64,000 nucleotides of DNA from Macrothele yani. Taxonomy: Eukaryota > Arthropoda > Arachnida > Araneae > Macrothelidae. The stretch is from positions 14,547,921 to 14,611,920 of the forward strand of contig CM077005.1 of NCBI GenBank assembly GCA_039090855.1, written 5' to 3'. Positions 1 to 10,304 of the stretch are shown here, one piece after another. The first letter of the stretch is position 1. The number at the start of each line of letters is the position of its first letter. The position numbers and the translations under genes are program-made. Below the pieces are notes generated by a model. The model worked only from the letters and a program-made list of their open reading frames with translations. It made no database searches and had not been told where the DNA came from.

Positions 1-605
1 GGTTGGTTCGCAACCTCAGTCATTTACATAACCCAAATGTCGATCGAAGCCCTGAAAAAAATGTCGACACATATTCACCAATTTTCATGGCGTTCAAACA
101 AATACTTCCTAGTGTGGCATTTTCTATGTCGAACAGTGTACGGTATCCTTGGAAGCGTGGAAACCAGCGGCGCATTTTGGGTCCGAGACCTGGGCTATCT
201 CACCCCCCCCCCCACACACACACACAATAGTGTATTTTTTTTAAATTGCGAAGTTTAATTTTTAATTGCTAAATAATAGAAGTAACTTTTTTCTAAATTT
301 TAGGTACATGCTATTGTTAACATGATACCAAATAATTATGTGAGGATTAGGATTTCAACACATATTTGTACATGAACGCCATTCTTCTTCTGAGTACTTT
401 ACTTGTACATGAACTCCATTCTTCTTCTGAGTACTTTATTTGTACATGAACTTCATTCTTTCCTTTTGTGTGAACACGAGTGTCACGTTTTCACAAAAAT
501 GTTGCTTCCTAGTACTTTTTCATATTTAAAAATAATGTTTTTCTCTATTGACAAATCAGCTAAGTTGCTCGAATGTGCATGTCCTTTATTGGCTCTAAGA
601 TATCT
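1..605. other. No gene recognised; short tandem repeat and simple repeats
   Basis: AT-rich DNA with a C-run followed by a CA-run near 200-225. A 37-bp direct repeat runs through about 363-460, with its TTGTACATG core starting at 366, 403 and 440. Small open frames here show no recognisable family and overlap in several frames, so I call no gene. Confidence 0.5.
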
Positions 606-1824
606 ACTATCTACCAACAAGTAATTGGACACCTGTGATAGCAAAGGAAAACGAAGTTTATTCACCTTCAATAGTTGGTGGAGCCTCCACCAGCGGCGAT
701 TACAGCTGCGACCCTTCGGGGCATACTCTCAACCAGGCGCTGTACGACGGCTAGCGGTATTTTCTTCCACTCGGATTGGAGAAGACAGGTCAGTTCCTTC
801 ACCGATTTCGGACGGTGGGGGCACCCCTTAAGTCGACGCTCCAACTCGTCCCAGAGGTGCTCGATAGGGTTAAGGTCCGGGCTCTGCGCAGGCCAGTCCA
901 TTCGATTAGCCCCATTGTCACCATACCAGGCCATAGTGCACCTCGTAACATGACAGGTGATCTTGTCATCCTGAAAGTAACATGGGTCCACCCCGTAAAA
1001 CTGCCACAACGTAGGAAGCGCATGGTCATCCAAAATGGTGCATTAGGTCTCGGCGTTGAGTCTACCAGGAATTGCGACCAAGGGTCCCGTGCCATACCAG
1101 GAGAAACACCCCCATAGCATACTTCCACCGCCACCGAACTTCACAGTTGGCACAATACATTCCGGCAGGAGGCGTTCTCCAGGCAGACGCCAAACTCAGA
1201 CCCTGCCATCCGAACGGTGAAGGGTGAACCTTGATTCGTCGCTCCAGAGAACCTGTTTCCACTTGTTCAACGGTCCACTGTCGACGTTCTTTGCATCACG
1301 TTAGCCGAGCAGCGCTATTAGACTTGGTGATCAAAGGCTTGTGGGCGGCAGCACATCCATGATAACCGAGCAGATGGGCTTCCTTACGGATGGTATTCAT
1401 CGAAAGAACACTCCCGGATGCCTGTTGAAACACCTCGCGGATGTGGCCCATAGATTTGGTGCGGTTCTTCCGAATTTCTGTGACCAGCATCCGTCGGTCT
1501 CTAACTCCCAGTTTTGTCGGTCTGCCGGGCCGGACACATTCCGACAGTCACCTCTCCCCTTCCACTTGCCAATCACGTAGGCCACTGTTGATTTTGGGTA
1601 CTTCAACTCGCTGGAAATGTCACGTATGGATCGGCCATTTCTGTGTTACCCGACGATTACACCTTTCTTCGAAATCAGAGAGCTCCGAACTGCGTGGCAT
1701 CTTGCATGCGTCTGGTTGCGTTGTTGTTTCCCACACGATATTAAACGGCGGCGGCCGTGACGTGTATCAGGACCACAGATATCGTGGATTGCAGGGATGT
1801 CCAATTACTTGTTGGTAGATAGTG
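606..1824 (-). mobile_element. Tc1-like element, family I, copy 1
   Basis: Inverted repeats of about 28 bp mark both ends: ACTATCTACCAACAAGTAAT starts at 606 and its reverse complement ends near 1823, followed by TA at 1825. The interior encodes a decayed Tc1-type transposase on the minus strand. A second copy of the same family, in the opposite orientation, lies at 31879-33090. At about 1.2 kb the length is usual for Tc1. Confidence 0.85.
668..1700 (-). pseudogene. Tc1-like DD34E transposase, frameshifted (family I copy 1)
   Basis: The transposase would cut and rejoin DNA at TA sites using a DDE catalytic triad. The start MPRSSELSDFE lies at 1700 and the end GGSTNY-stop at 668. The N-terminal helix-turn-helix region includes KYPKSTVAYVIGKWK. 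The second catalytic Asp is in CYFQDDK and the Glu in SPDLNPIEHLWDELERR, the usual DD34E layout. The reading frame shifts at least twice (around 1400-1480 and again near 1030-1100), so no full protein can be made. The paralogue at 32001-33027 is also broken, at different places. Family assignment is secure; loss of function is inferred from the frameshifts. Confidence 0.85.
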
Positions 1825-2861
1825 TATCTTGATTCTTTTTAATACAGAGAAACTTCTTTCGGCAGTTGCTGATGGAAAGTTTAACATTAGGTCTGCTAAT
1901 TTGTACACCTCGATATACACTATGTCCAATTTATTCAACTTTATATAACAAGTAATGTCTTACTAATTTGTTTTGTATTCATCGAGGGAATAAAACACCT
2001 TCAGCTCATTTTTCAGTCGAGCTGCATCAAAATTTGAATCATAGTTTTTTAAGTTCTGACAATAGATGTTCAGGGGAGCTTTCACAAAATTTATCGAAGC
2101 ATCCAACAAAGCCACGAATTGAAGATATAATATCACTGATTTTAATTCATTGATACTTTACACAAACTGAAACAACTCTCGCGAAGCAAGCACTGTTACA
2201 CGCAGAAGCATGCGAGTGACTTAGATAGTCCAAGCTTCTCTTTTTCTGTGCAAACCGTTGCGCAAAGCAATGTTCAATTCACCTCCGTACGCGCATTCAT
2301 GTTGTCATGGAAACGCTAGCAGTCGATTGCATCGAAGCTCTTTGCATCAGAACAGCGAAGAGCCGAATACTCTCTTTCGCATGCTTGCGTTATTCAGTTG
2401 GTCATCGCTGATTCTATAGTCGAAAGAAGCGAATCCGCTCGTGTTTTTTTTTTCGCACCGAAAGCATCAACATATCTTAATACCGTTATTAATTGACTTT
2501 TATTTGAGCATATTTAATTAACTTTTGTTTGTGCAGTCTCTGGGCTTTGCAGCTAGCCTAGAATATACGCCACTGGTGAAAACTATGATGTAGTAATATA
2601 AAGTAAAAAATAACCTGTTGAGTTTTATCACAAAATGTTTCCTTAACGAACTATACTCCAAGTCACCCTAAAAGTGTATTGTTGTTAAAGACGGGGGAGC
2701 CTTATCACGACTCGTCGTGGAGCGCAAACACGGTATCCATCCGCGTTAATGTAGTCTCCGACTGTTTTCCTTTCTGATAACCCCATACATCTCACAAGCA
2801 GTGGGGATTGTGAATGGAGGTCTGGTGGAGGCCGAATAGCTTCCCCTACTTCCTGTTTATA
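1825..2861. other. No gene recognised
   Basis: About 1 kb between two Tc1 relics. There are T-runs and AT-rich DNA, and no open frame with a recognisable motif. The end near 2685-2860 has mixed composition with no similarity I recognise. Confidence 0.4.
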
Positions 2862-3060
2862 CAAACTGGCGTGCAAAAATTAAGGACGAAGAGGAGAAAT
2901 TAGCACAACAGCGGAACGAGCAGGCAGAACGGACCGAAAGATCACTCAGGAGATGGGCTAGGGTCCGGTTCGGTAGGGCATGCGCATATATGCAGCATGG
3001 AGTGGGGGGGGGGGCTACCGGAAGGGTATAAAGCACACGGGCGGTGTATGCTCAGCAATT

Positions 3061-3380
3061 TGGTAGCGGGTGGCCTAGTGGGCAACGTTCGTGACTGTCA
3101 CGGAAAGGACCTCAGGTTCGATCCCAGGCAGGTACGAACGCTCGATCCACTAAATATCTGCCGTGCGTCGGATGGGCACGTTAAGCCGTCGGACCCTGGG
3201 TACTGCCCCCCCCCGTAATAAATAAGGGCGTCTTCCTCCCCCTTTCTACTTCGCTTCCGTGTCACTTTACTATCGGGCACTCTAACCCAAATCTCCTAGC
3301 TTCCTATTTCTAAGTGTTGTTTAAGACCTGGGGTCAGACACTCCCTTCCTAAAATCCTCTACATATGATCTGATCTGATC
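3061..3380 (+). mobile_element. tRNA-derived SINE, family B
   Basis: The head carries a pol III A box (TGGCCTAGTGGGC) and B box (GGTTCGATCCC), typical of a tRNA-derived SINE. The body ends in a short TGATC repeat rather than poly(A). It is flanked by the perfect 12-bp duplication TGCTCAGCAATT at 3049-3060 and 3381-3392. The homologous site in the other family II Tc1 (near 59300) has one copy of this sequence, so it is the pre-insertion state. A related, more decayed copy lies at 41507-41960. Confidence 0.85.
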
Positions 3381-3456
3381 TGCTCAGCAATTCAGTGAAA
3401 GCTATTGCACGGTGTACATCTGTTTGAACGACGTCGAGTTGCTGCCACCGTGTGAT

Positions 3457-4480
3457 ATGGCCAACAGGCAATCCAGTAGACGACATCTGGATGACTTTAC
3501 CCGAGGTCGCGTCATTGGGAAGTTGGAAGAAGGTCGAAGTGTGACTAGTGTGGCCGAGGAGTTCGGGAGCTTGGAGAGCATTTCAAACGACAGGAACAGC
3601 TGTCCGAGAGTTTAGCAGTGGTCGTCCACGAGCAACCACGGCGGCGGACGACCGGTATATTGTCTTACAGGCGAGAAAAGACAGACGGCAGACAGCGGGG
3701 GAAATCGCAAGGCACATGCAACAAACAACTGGACGTCCGTTATCGCGTTTTACCGTGGCCATCAAGAGGCTGCACAAAGGTGGTCTATTTGCACGACGAC
3801 CAGTACGGTGTGTGCCATTAAAGCCTGCTCATCGGAGACGGCGGTTTCTGTGGTGCCAGGAACACAAGAACTGGACACATCAGCAATGGGGTCGAGTTCT
3901 CTTTACGGATGAGAGCCGATTTAGTCTGACGAGTGATTCTGGATGCATACACATCTGGAGAGAGCAGGGAACACGCAATCACACCTCCAACATCATCGAA
4001 AGAGACCGATTGGGAGGTGGCGGAGTTCTAGTTTGGGCGGTATCATGCTTGGTAGCCGTACTGACCTCCACATCTTCCAATGAGGTTTAGTCACTGGTGT
4101 CCGCTATTGTACCGAGGTTCTCCTGCCTCCCGTGCGTCTGTTTAGAGGTGCTGTGGGTCCTGAGTTCCTACTTCATGGACGACAACGCTACACCTAATCG
4201 TACAGTGGCTGTCGCAGAGTTGTTGGAGAGTGAAGATATTCAATTCGTGGATTGGCCCGCAAGGTCCCTGGACCTAAATCCAATCGAACACATGTGGGAC
4301 CTTCTCGGGAGACGCTTGGCAGCACGTCACCGGCCGCCAGCAACGATTCCGCAGCTGCGATTCGCGCTACAAGAGGAATGGGCCACGATGCCTCAACAGC
4401 TCCTTGACAACCTCGTCCTCAGCATGGGCAGACGTTGTAAATCCTGCAACGTAGTCAGGGGTGATCATATCCCCTACTAA
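3457..4480 (+). pseudogene. Tc1-like DD34E transposase, broken (family II copy 1)
   Basis: It starts at MANRQSSRRHLDDF (3457) and ends GDHIPY-stop (4480). The first catalytic Asp is present in VLFTDESRF, the second in FMDDNATPNR, and the Glu in SLDLNPIEHMWD. Compared with the sister copy at 59341-60380 it lacks 25 nt in the helix-turn-helix region (near 3570), which breaks the frame, and it carries an in-frame TGA in the codon after HIFQ (near 4082). The sister copy carries the same TGA, so that stop predates the split of the two copies. Confidence 0.85.
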
Positions 4481-4732
4481 AGACTGGATTTTTCTTGTCA
4501 GCGGCCTGTCACATGGACGTTTCTGTCTTCTGTCCAGTTGTGCTCAAAGCTACCTTTTCAATAAAGTGCCTTTGTATCCTTTGGATTCCTTGTTTGGACG
4601 GTTTGCTCACTTGTCCCATATTCTTACATCTTGGAGATCTTATGGTATGATTTGAGTCGATGTGGAGCACTTCTGCACGACGACGTTACATTCGAAAAAC
4701 CGTCTCGTCCTTAATTTTTGCACGCCAGTGTA

Positions 4733-5089
4733 TAACCTACACTTCGAGTTTCTCCGATTCCCGATTTATTGTCTCTGTGTTGTGAATGTTTGTATTCTGA
4801 CCAATAATTCTACTTTCCCAAATGAACAAAACAGCCCAAAGTGCAAAGCTCTTGATTGAGCAACTTCTGAAATCAAATTTATTTCTAAACGTGCTCTAAC
4901 TTCTGGAATTGTTTTATATAGCAATTTTGTCTGATAAACTGCTGAGCAAACGAAAATGTATTCTGACGAATAATTCTACTTGCTTTCGTTCTAAACGCTA
5001 GGGACTATTTTTCGTAGCGGAGGTAGCATAGTGGTACACTCTTAGGTTGACTCGGAGTATAAGAATACAAACAAAAAAATTCTGCGACA
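4733..5089. other. Downstream flank of kinase exon 2; no gene
   Basis: AT-rich DNA with no recognisable coding signal. It lies 3' of the kinase gene on the minus strand and may hold its 3' UTR. An AATAAA on the minus strand overlaps the kinase stop region (5097-5102). Confidence 0.4.
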
Positions 5090-5419
5090 TTAATTATTTA
5101 TTGCTGTTGTAGGGGAAGAGTTACCTTTTCTGGGATCACCAAGTGTTTCATTGGTAGCCAAGCTTTGGCTGTTCATTGGCCGAAGCAGATCCATGGAAAT
5201 AGCGCGTCTGGCTGATATTCTCTCTGCAGGATTCTCTTTCAGGAATTTCTGCAAAAATTGAATGCACTGAGCGCTATCTCTACGATGAAACGGCACTGCC
5301 GGATACGACGATCTTACCAAGTCCACTAGTGTTGTCACGTCAGCGAACAGATTATTAAGGAAAGGTTTCACGACGCAAGAATAAATGTCATCCACAAATC
5401 GTTGCTGGTCTTCAAACCG
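5090..5419 (-). CDS. Divergent Ser/Thr protein kinase, 3' exon (C-lobe)
   Basis: This exon encodes the last 109 residues (220-328) of the kinase whose first exon is 17485-18141. On the minus strand it begins directly after a strong acceptor, a pyrimidine tract followed by TGCAG at 5420-5424, and the first codon is CGG (Arg220), so the intron is phase 0. The segment FLKENPAERISARRAI matches kinase subdomain XI, with the invariant Arg at residue 286. The helix before it (RFEDQQRFVDDIYSCVVKPF) fits the lower C-lobe. An Asn-rich end (TTAINN) precedes TAA at 5090-5092. Joining the two exons directly gives an Asp198-to-Arg286 spacing longer than in PKA, so a small extra exon cannot be excluded, but the phases match without one. 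Confidence 0.72.
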   Translation of the reverse strand, partial: RFEDQQRFVDDIYSCVVKPFLNNLFADVTTLVDLVRSSYPAVPFHRRDSAQCIQFLQKFLKENPAERISARRAISMDLLRPMNSQSLATNETLGDPRKGNSSPTTAINN

Positions 5420-5756
5420 CTGCAAAAGAAAAACAGAACAGGACGTGATTATGAGAACTGACGACTCAAAATTAAAGGATAATCCGCAAAAACGTATCGA
5501 TGTATGTAAAATAATGCCCTGAAAATGGGTGCACATGCAAAGTTCGCTACGCGGAAGACTGTCTCGCATTTACGTAGGTCATTTCAAAAGTTTTACAAAC
5601 TGCACACGCGCTGCCCGTAGGATGATGCAATCGCTCCAATCGTTGCGCCAGTTGTGAGTCAGATCTCAGTATACAAAGTTGTGTCTACGTTTGCTGGTTA
5701 ATTTGTTCCTATTCCAAGAAATTCTGCCTAGAAATGGAGGAAAAAGTGAGCCAGGT

Positions 5757-5846
5757 CATATCTCGCGTAGTGACCATCGATCCTACATTAAAATTGAATC
5801 TCTGCGAGGAAAATCTCCTACTGAAATTTATAAATCTTTGTGTGAA
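5757..5846 (+). pseudogene. Mariner transposase, N-terminal fragment
   Basis: The segment reads ISRSDHRSYIKIESLRGKSP followed by TEIYKSLCE and matches the first DNA-binding helices of mariner transposases. It stops exactly at the target duplication CTTTGTGTGAA (5836-5846). After the foldback insertion the frame resumes at 6515 with CEVCGVSVVDRSTVSRWA. The start codon is unclear: an ATG at 5733 lies in another frame. The fragment cannot work alone. Confidence 0.8.
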
Positions 5847-6509
5847 ATGAAAATCCTCCAAATAGGTGGCGCCAGTGAATAAACAAAGACATCGCTCTTT
5901 CCACGTTTTAGCAACACTTTGCAACCGAAAAATTGTTATTCGGTCACCGCTGGGGAACGAATCCCAGATCTCTCGATATCTAGTAGACCGCGTTAGCCTT
6001 ACACCTCGGTGGCCAACAATCCACGGCGCTATGTTTATTTTTCTGTCAACTTCTGACATCATAAATCCGTAAGATGGGCTCAGCTACTGAGACGTCTCCA
6101 TCTGGTGGGCATTAACGGCACTGGCTATATATTAATTATAGCAGTTAAATACAAAAAGTTGCTATTTGTTGCCAAAACGTGGAAAGAACGATGTCTTTGT
6201 TTATTCACTGACGCCACCTATTTGGAGGATTTTCACTCTGGATCTCGCCCTTTGGATTTAACTTCTATAATTAATATATAGCTAGTGCCGTTAATGTCCA
6301 CCAGATGGAGACGTCACAGTAGCTGAGTCCATCTTACGGATTTGACATGTCAGAAGCTGACAGAAAAATTGCTGTCCACCGTAGTTTAAGGCTAACGTGC
6401 TCGGCTAGATATCGAGAGATCTGAGATCCGGATCCCTAGCTGTAACTGAATAACAATTTTTCGTTTGCTATGTGTTGTTAAAACGTGGAACGTAGTCTTT
6501 GTTTATTCG
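5847..6509. mobile_element. Foldback (long inverted repeat) MITE inside the mariner
   Basis: Arms of roughly 260 bp face each other: GAATAAACAAAGAC opens the left arm at 5877 and its complement GTCTTTGTTTATTC closes the right arm at 6495-6508. Both arms share AAAAATTGTTATTC and GTCTCCATCTGGTG. The centre (6186-6236) repeats the first 58 bp of the insert in inverted orientation. It is flanked by an 11-bp duplication, CTTTGTGTGAA at 5836-5846 and CTTCGTGTGAA at 6510-6520 (one mismatch). I see no coding capacity. A target duplication this long suggests a MULE- or foldback-type element, which is inference. Confidence 0.75.
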
Positions 6510-6529
6510 CTTCGTGTGAAGTTTGTGGG

Positions 6530-9500
6530 GTTAGTGTAGTGGATCGTAGCACAGTGTCACGGTGGGCTTAGTGCAGTGGATCGTAGCACAGTGTCACGGT
6601 GGGCTTAGTGCAGTGGATCGTAGCACAGTGACACGGTGGGCTTAGTGTAGTGGGTCGTAGCACAGTGTCACGGTGGACTTAGAGTAGTGAATCGTAGCAC
6701 AGTGACACGGTGGGCTTAGTGTAATGGATCGTAGCACAGTGTCACGGTGGACTTAGTGTAGTGGATCGTAGCACAGTAACACGATGGGCTTAGTGCAGTG
6801 GATCGTAGCACAGTGACACGGTGGGCTTAGTGTAGTGGGTCGTAGCACAGTGTCACGATGGACTTAGAGTAGTGAATCGTAGCACAGTGACACGGTGGGC
6901 TTAGTGTAATGGATCGTAGCACAGTGACACGGTGGACTTAGTGTAGTGAATCGTAGCACAGTATCACGGTAGGGTTAGTGTAGTGGATCGTACCACAGTG
7001 ACACGGTGTGCTTAGTGTAATCGTAGCACAGTGTCACGGTGAGCTTAGTGCAGTGGATCGTAGCACAGTGACACGGTGGGCTTAGTGTAGTGGGTCGTAG
7101 CACAGTGTCACGGTGGACTTAGAGTAGTGAATCGTAGCACAGTGACACGGTGGGCTTAGTGTAATGGATCGTAGCACAGTGTCACGGTGGACTTAGTGCA
7201 GTGGATCGTAGCACAGTGACACGGTGGGCTTAGTGTAGTGGGTCGTAGCACAGTGTCACGATGGACTTAGAGTAGTGAATCGTAGCACAGTGACACGGTG
7301 GGCTTAGTGTAATGGATCGTAGCACAGTGACACGGTGGACTTAGTGTAGTGAATCGTAGCACAGTATCACGGTAGGGTTAGTGTAGTGGATCGTACCACA
7401 GTGACACGGTGTGCTTAGTGTAATCGTAGCACAGTGTCTCGGTGGGCTTAGTGTAGTGGATCGTAGCACAGTGTCACGGTGGGCTTAATGTAGTGGGTAG
7501 TAGCACAGTGTCACGGTGGACTTAGAGTAGTGAATCGTAGCACAGTGACACGGTGGGTTTAGTGTAATGGATCGTAGCACAGTGTCACGGTGGACTTAGT
7601 GTAGTGGATCGTAGCACAGTAACACGATGGGCTTAGTGCAGTGGATCGTAGCACAGTGACACGGTGGGCTTAGTGTAGTGGGTCGTAGCACAGTGTCACG
7701 ATGGACTTAGAGTAGTGAATCGTAGCACAGTGACACGGTGGGCTTAGTGTAATGGATCGTAGCACAGTGACACGGTGGACTTAGTGTAGTGAATCGTAGC
7801 ACAGTATCACGGTAGGGTTAGTGTAGTGGATCGTACCACAGTGACACGGTGTGCTTAGTGTAATCGTAGCACAGTGTCTCGGTGGGCTTTTTTTTTTTTT
7901 TTTTTTTTCTTTTTGATTGGAGGTTTAACGACCACCGTGAGCAACTCAATGGGCTATAAGCAGTCGCACGGTGGGCTTAGTGTAGTGGATCGTAGCACAG
8001 TGACACGGTGGGCTTAGTGTAGTTGATCGTAGCACAGTGTCACGGTGAACTCAGTGTAGTGGATCGTAGCACAATGTCACGGTGGACTTAGTGTAGTGGA
8101 TTGTAGCACAGTGACACGGTGGGCTTAGTGTAGTGGGTCGTAGACAGTGTCACGGTGGACTTAGTGTAGTGAATCGTAGCGCAGCGACACGGTGGGCTTA
8201 GTGTAGTGGATCGTAGCACAATGACCCGTGGGCTTAGTGTAGTGGATCGTAGCACAGTGTCACGGTGGACTTAGTGTAGTGGATCGTAGCACAGTGTCGC
8301 GGTGGACTTAGTGTAGTGGATCGTAGCACAGTGTCACGGTGGACTTAGTGTAGTGGATCGTAGCACAGTGTCACGGTGGACTTAGTGTAGTGGATGGTAG
8401 CACAGTGACACGGTGGGCTTAGTGTAGTGGGTCGTAGCACAGTGTCACGGTGAACTTAGTGTAGTGGATCGTAGCACAGTGTCACGGTGGACTTAGTGTA
8501 GTGGATTGTAGCACAGTAACACGGTGGGTTAGTGTAGTGGGTCGAAGCACAGTGTCACGGTGGACTTAGTGTAGTGGATCGTAGCACAGTGACACGGTGG
8601 GCTTAGTGTAGTGGGTCGTAGCACAGTGTCACGGTGGACATAGAGTAGTGAATCGTAGCTCAGTGACCCGGTGGGCTTAGTGTAGTGAATCGTAGCTCAG
8701 TGACCTGGTGGACTTAGTGTAGTGGATCGTAGCACAGTGTCTCGGTGGGATTAGTGTAGTTGATCGTAGCACAGTGTCACGGTGGACTTAGTGTAGTGGA
8801 TCGTAGCACAGTGACACGGTGGGCTTAGTGTAGTGGGTCGAAGTACAGTGTCACGGTGGACTTAGTGAAGTGAATCGTAGGGCAGTGACACGGTGGGCTT
8901 AGTGTAGTGGATCGTAGCACAATGACACGGTGGGCTTAGTGTAGTGGATCGTAGCACAGTGTCACGGTGGACTTAGTGTAGTGAATCGTAGCGCAGTGAC
9001 ACGGTGGGTTTAGTGTAGTGGATCGTAGCACAGTGTCACGGTGGACTTAGTGTAGTGGATCGTAGCACAGCGTCACGGTGGACTTAGTGTAGTGAATCTT
9101 AGCTCAGTGACCCGGTGGGCTTAGTGTAGTGAATCGTAGCTCAGTGACCTGGTGGGCTTAGTGTAGTGGATCGTAGCACAGTGACACGGTGGGCTTAGTG
9201 TAGTGGATCGTAGCACAGTGTCACGGTGGGCTTAGTGTAGTGAATCGTAGCTCAGTGACCTGATGGGCTTAGTGTAGTGGATCGTAGCACAGTGTCACGG
9301 TGGACTTAGTGTAGTGGATCATAGCACAGTGACACGGTGGGCTTAGTGTAGTGGATCGTAACACAGTGTCACGGTGGACTTAGTGTAGTGCATCGTAGCA
9401 CAGCGTCACGGTGGACTTAGTGTAGTGAATCTTAGCTCAGTGACCCGGTGGGCTTAGTGTAGTGAATCGTAGCTCAGTGACCTGGTGGGCTTAGTGTAGT

Positions 9501-10304
9501 GGATCGTAGCACAGTGACACGGTGGGCTTAGTGTAGTGGATCTTAGCACAGTGTCACGGTGGACTTAGTGTAGTGGATCGTAGCACAGTGTCACGGTGGA
9601 CTTAGTGTAGTGGATCGTAGCACAGTAACACGGTGGGGTTAGTGTAGGGGATCGTAGCAGAGTGTCACGGTGGACTTAGTGTAGTGGATCTTAGCACAGT
9701 GTCACGGTGGACTTAGTGTAGTGGATCGTAGCACAGTGTCGCGGTGGACTTAGTGTAGTGGATCGTAGCACAGTGTCGCGGTGGACTTAGTGTAGTGGAT
9801 CGTAGCACAGTGTCACGGTGGACTTAGTGTAGTGAATCGTAGCTCAGTGACCCGGTGGGCTTAGTGTAGTGAATCGTAGCACAGTGTCACGGTGGACTTA
9901 GTGTAGTGAATCGTAGCTCAGTGACCCGGTGGGCTTAGTGTAGTGAATCGTAGCTCAGTGACCTGATGGGCTTAGTGTAGTGGATCGTAGCACAGTGACA
10001 CGGTGGGCTTAGCGTAGTGGATCGTAGCACAGTGTAACGGTGGACTTAGTGTAGTGGATCGTAGAACAGTGTCACGGTGGACTTAGTGTAGTGGATCGTA
10101 GCACAGTGACACGGTGGGGTTAGTGTAGGGGATCGTAGCAGAGTGTCACGGTGGACTTAGTGTAGTGGATCTTAGCACAGTGCCACGGTGGACTTAGTGT
10201 AGTGGATTGTAGCACAGTGACACGGTGGGGTTAGTGTAGTGGATCGTAGCACAGTGTCACGGTGGACTTAGTGTAGTGGATCGTAGCACAATGCCACGGT
10301 GGTC
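6530..10304 (+). repeat. 37-bp minisatellite made of mariner transposase codons, about 100 copies
   Basis: The unit is CTTAGTGTAGTGGATCGTAG followed by CACAGTGTCACGGTGGG. It translates as part of VSVVDRSTVSRWA, the mariner helix-turn-helix. The first unit follows directly from the transposase codons for CEVCG (6515-6529). The last unit runs in frame into RWSSRFRQGRESIENDPRSG at about 10300. Units differ by a few recurrent substitutions (GTGTCACGG against GTGACACGG, GGAC against GGGC). The first third (6540-7890) also shows a longer period of about 403-440 bp. A truncated SINE interrupts the array at 7889-7966. Confidence 0.95.
7889..7966 (-). mobile_element. SINE family A, 5'-truncated, inside the minisatellite
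   Basis: A T-run followed by GGAGGTTTAACGACCACCGT and GGGCTATAAGCAGTCG is the 3' end of the family A SINE in reverse. CGGTGGGCTT occurs on both sides (7880-7889 and 7968-7977) and could be a 10-bp target duplication, although the surrounding array makes that ambiguous. Confidence 0.85.

Larger units (their letters stand above)
2862..4730 (+). mobile_element. Tc1-like element, family II, copy 1 (with SINE insertion)
   Basis: The inverted ends share the core CTGGCGTGCAAAAATTAAGG (left) and its complement before TA at 4731. TA flanks both sides (2860-2861 and 4731-4732). The element is about 1.87 kb because a SINE of 320 bp sits at 3061-3380 with a 12-bp target duplication. The sister copy at 59115-60628 lacks that SINE and shows the empty site. 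The transposase inside is broken. Confidence 0.88.

Noticed and set aside
201..228. Possible regulatory poly(C)/CA element
   Set aside because: Simple repeat with no nearby gene; nothing supports a role.
799..1134. Minus-strand gene with text [18 protein letters not shown]
   Set aside because: It is an out-of-frame reading of the Tc1 transposase relic.
6530..10304. CRISPR-like or centromeric array
   Set aside because: The units are contiguous with no unique spacers, and the monomer is explained by mariner coding sequence.
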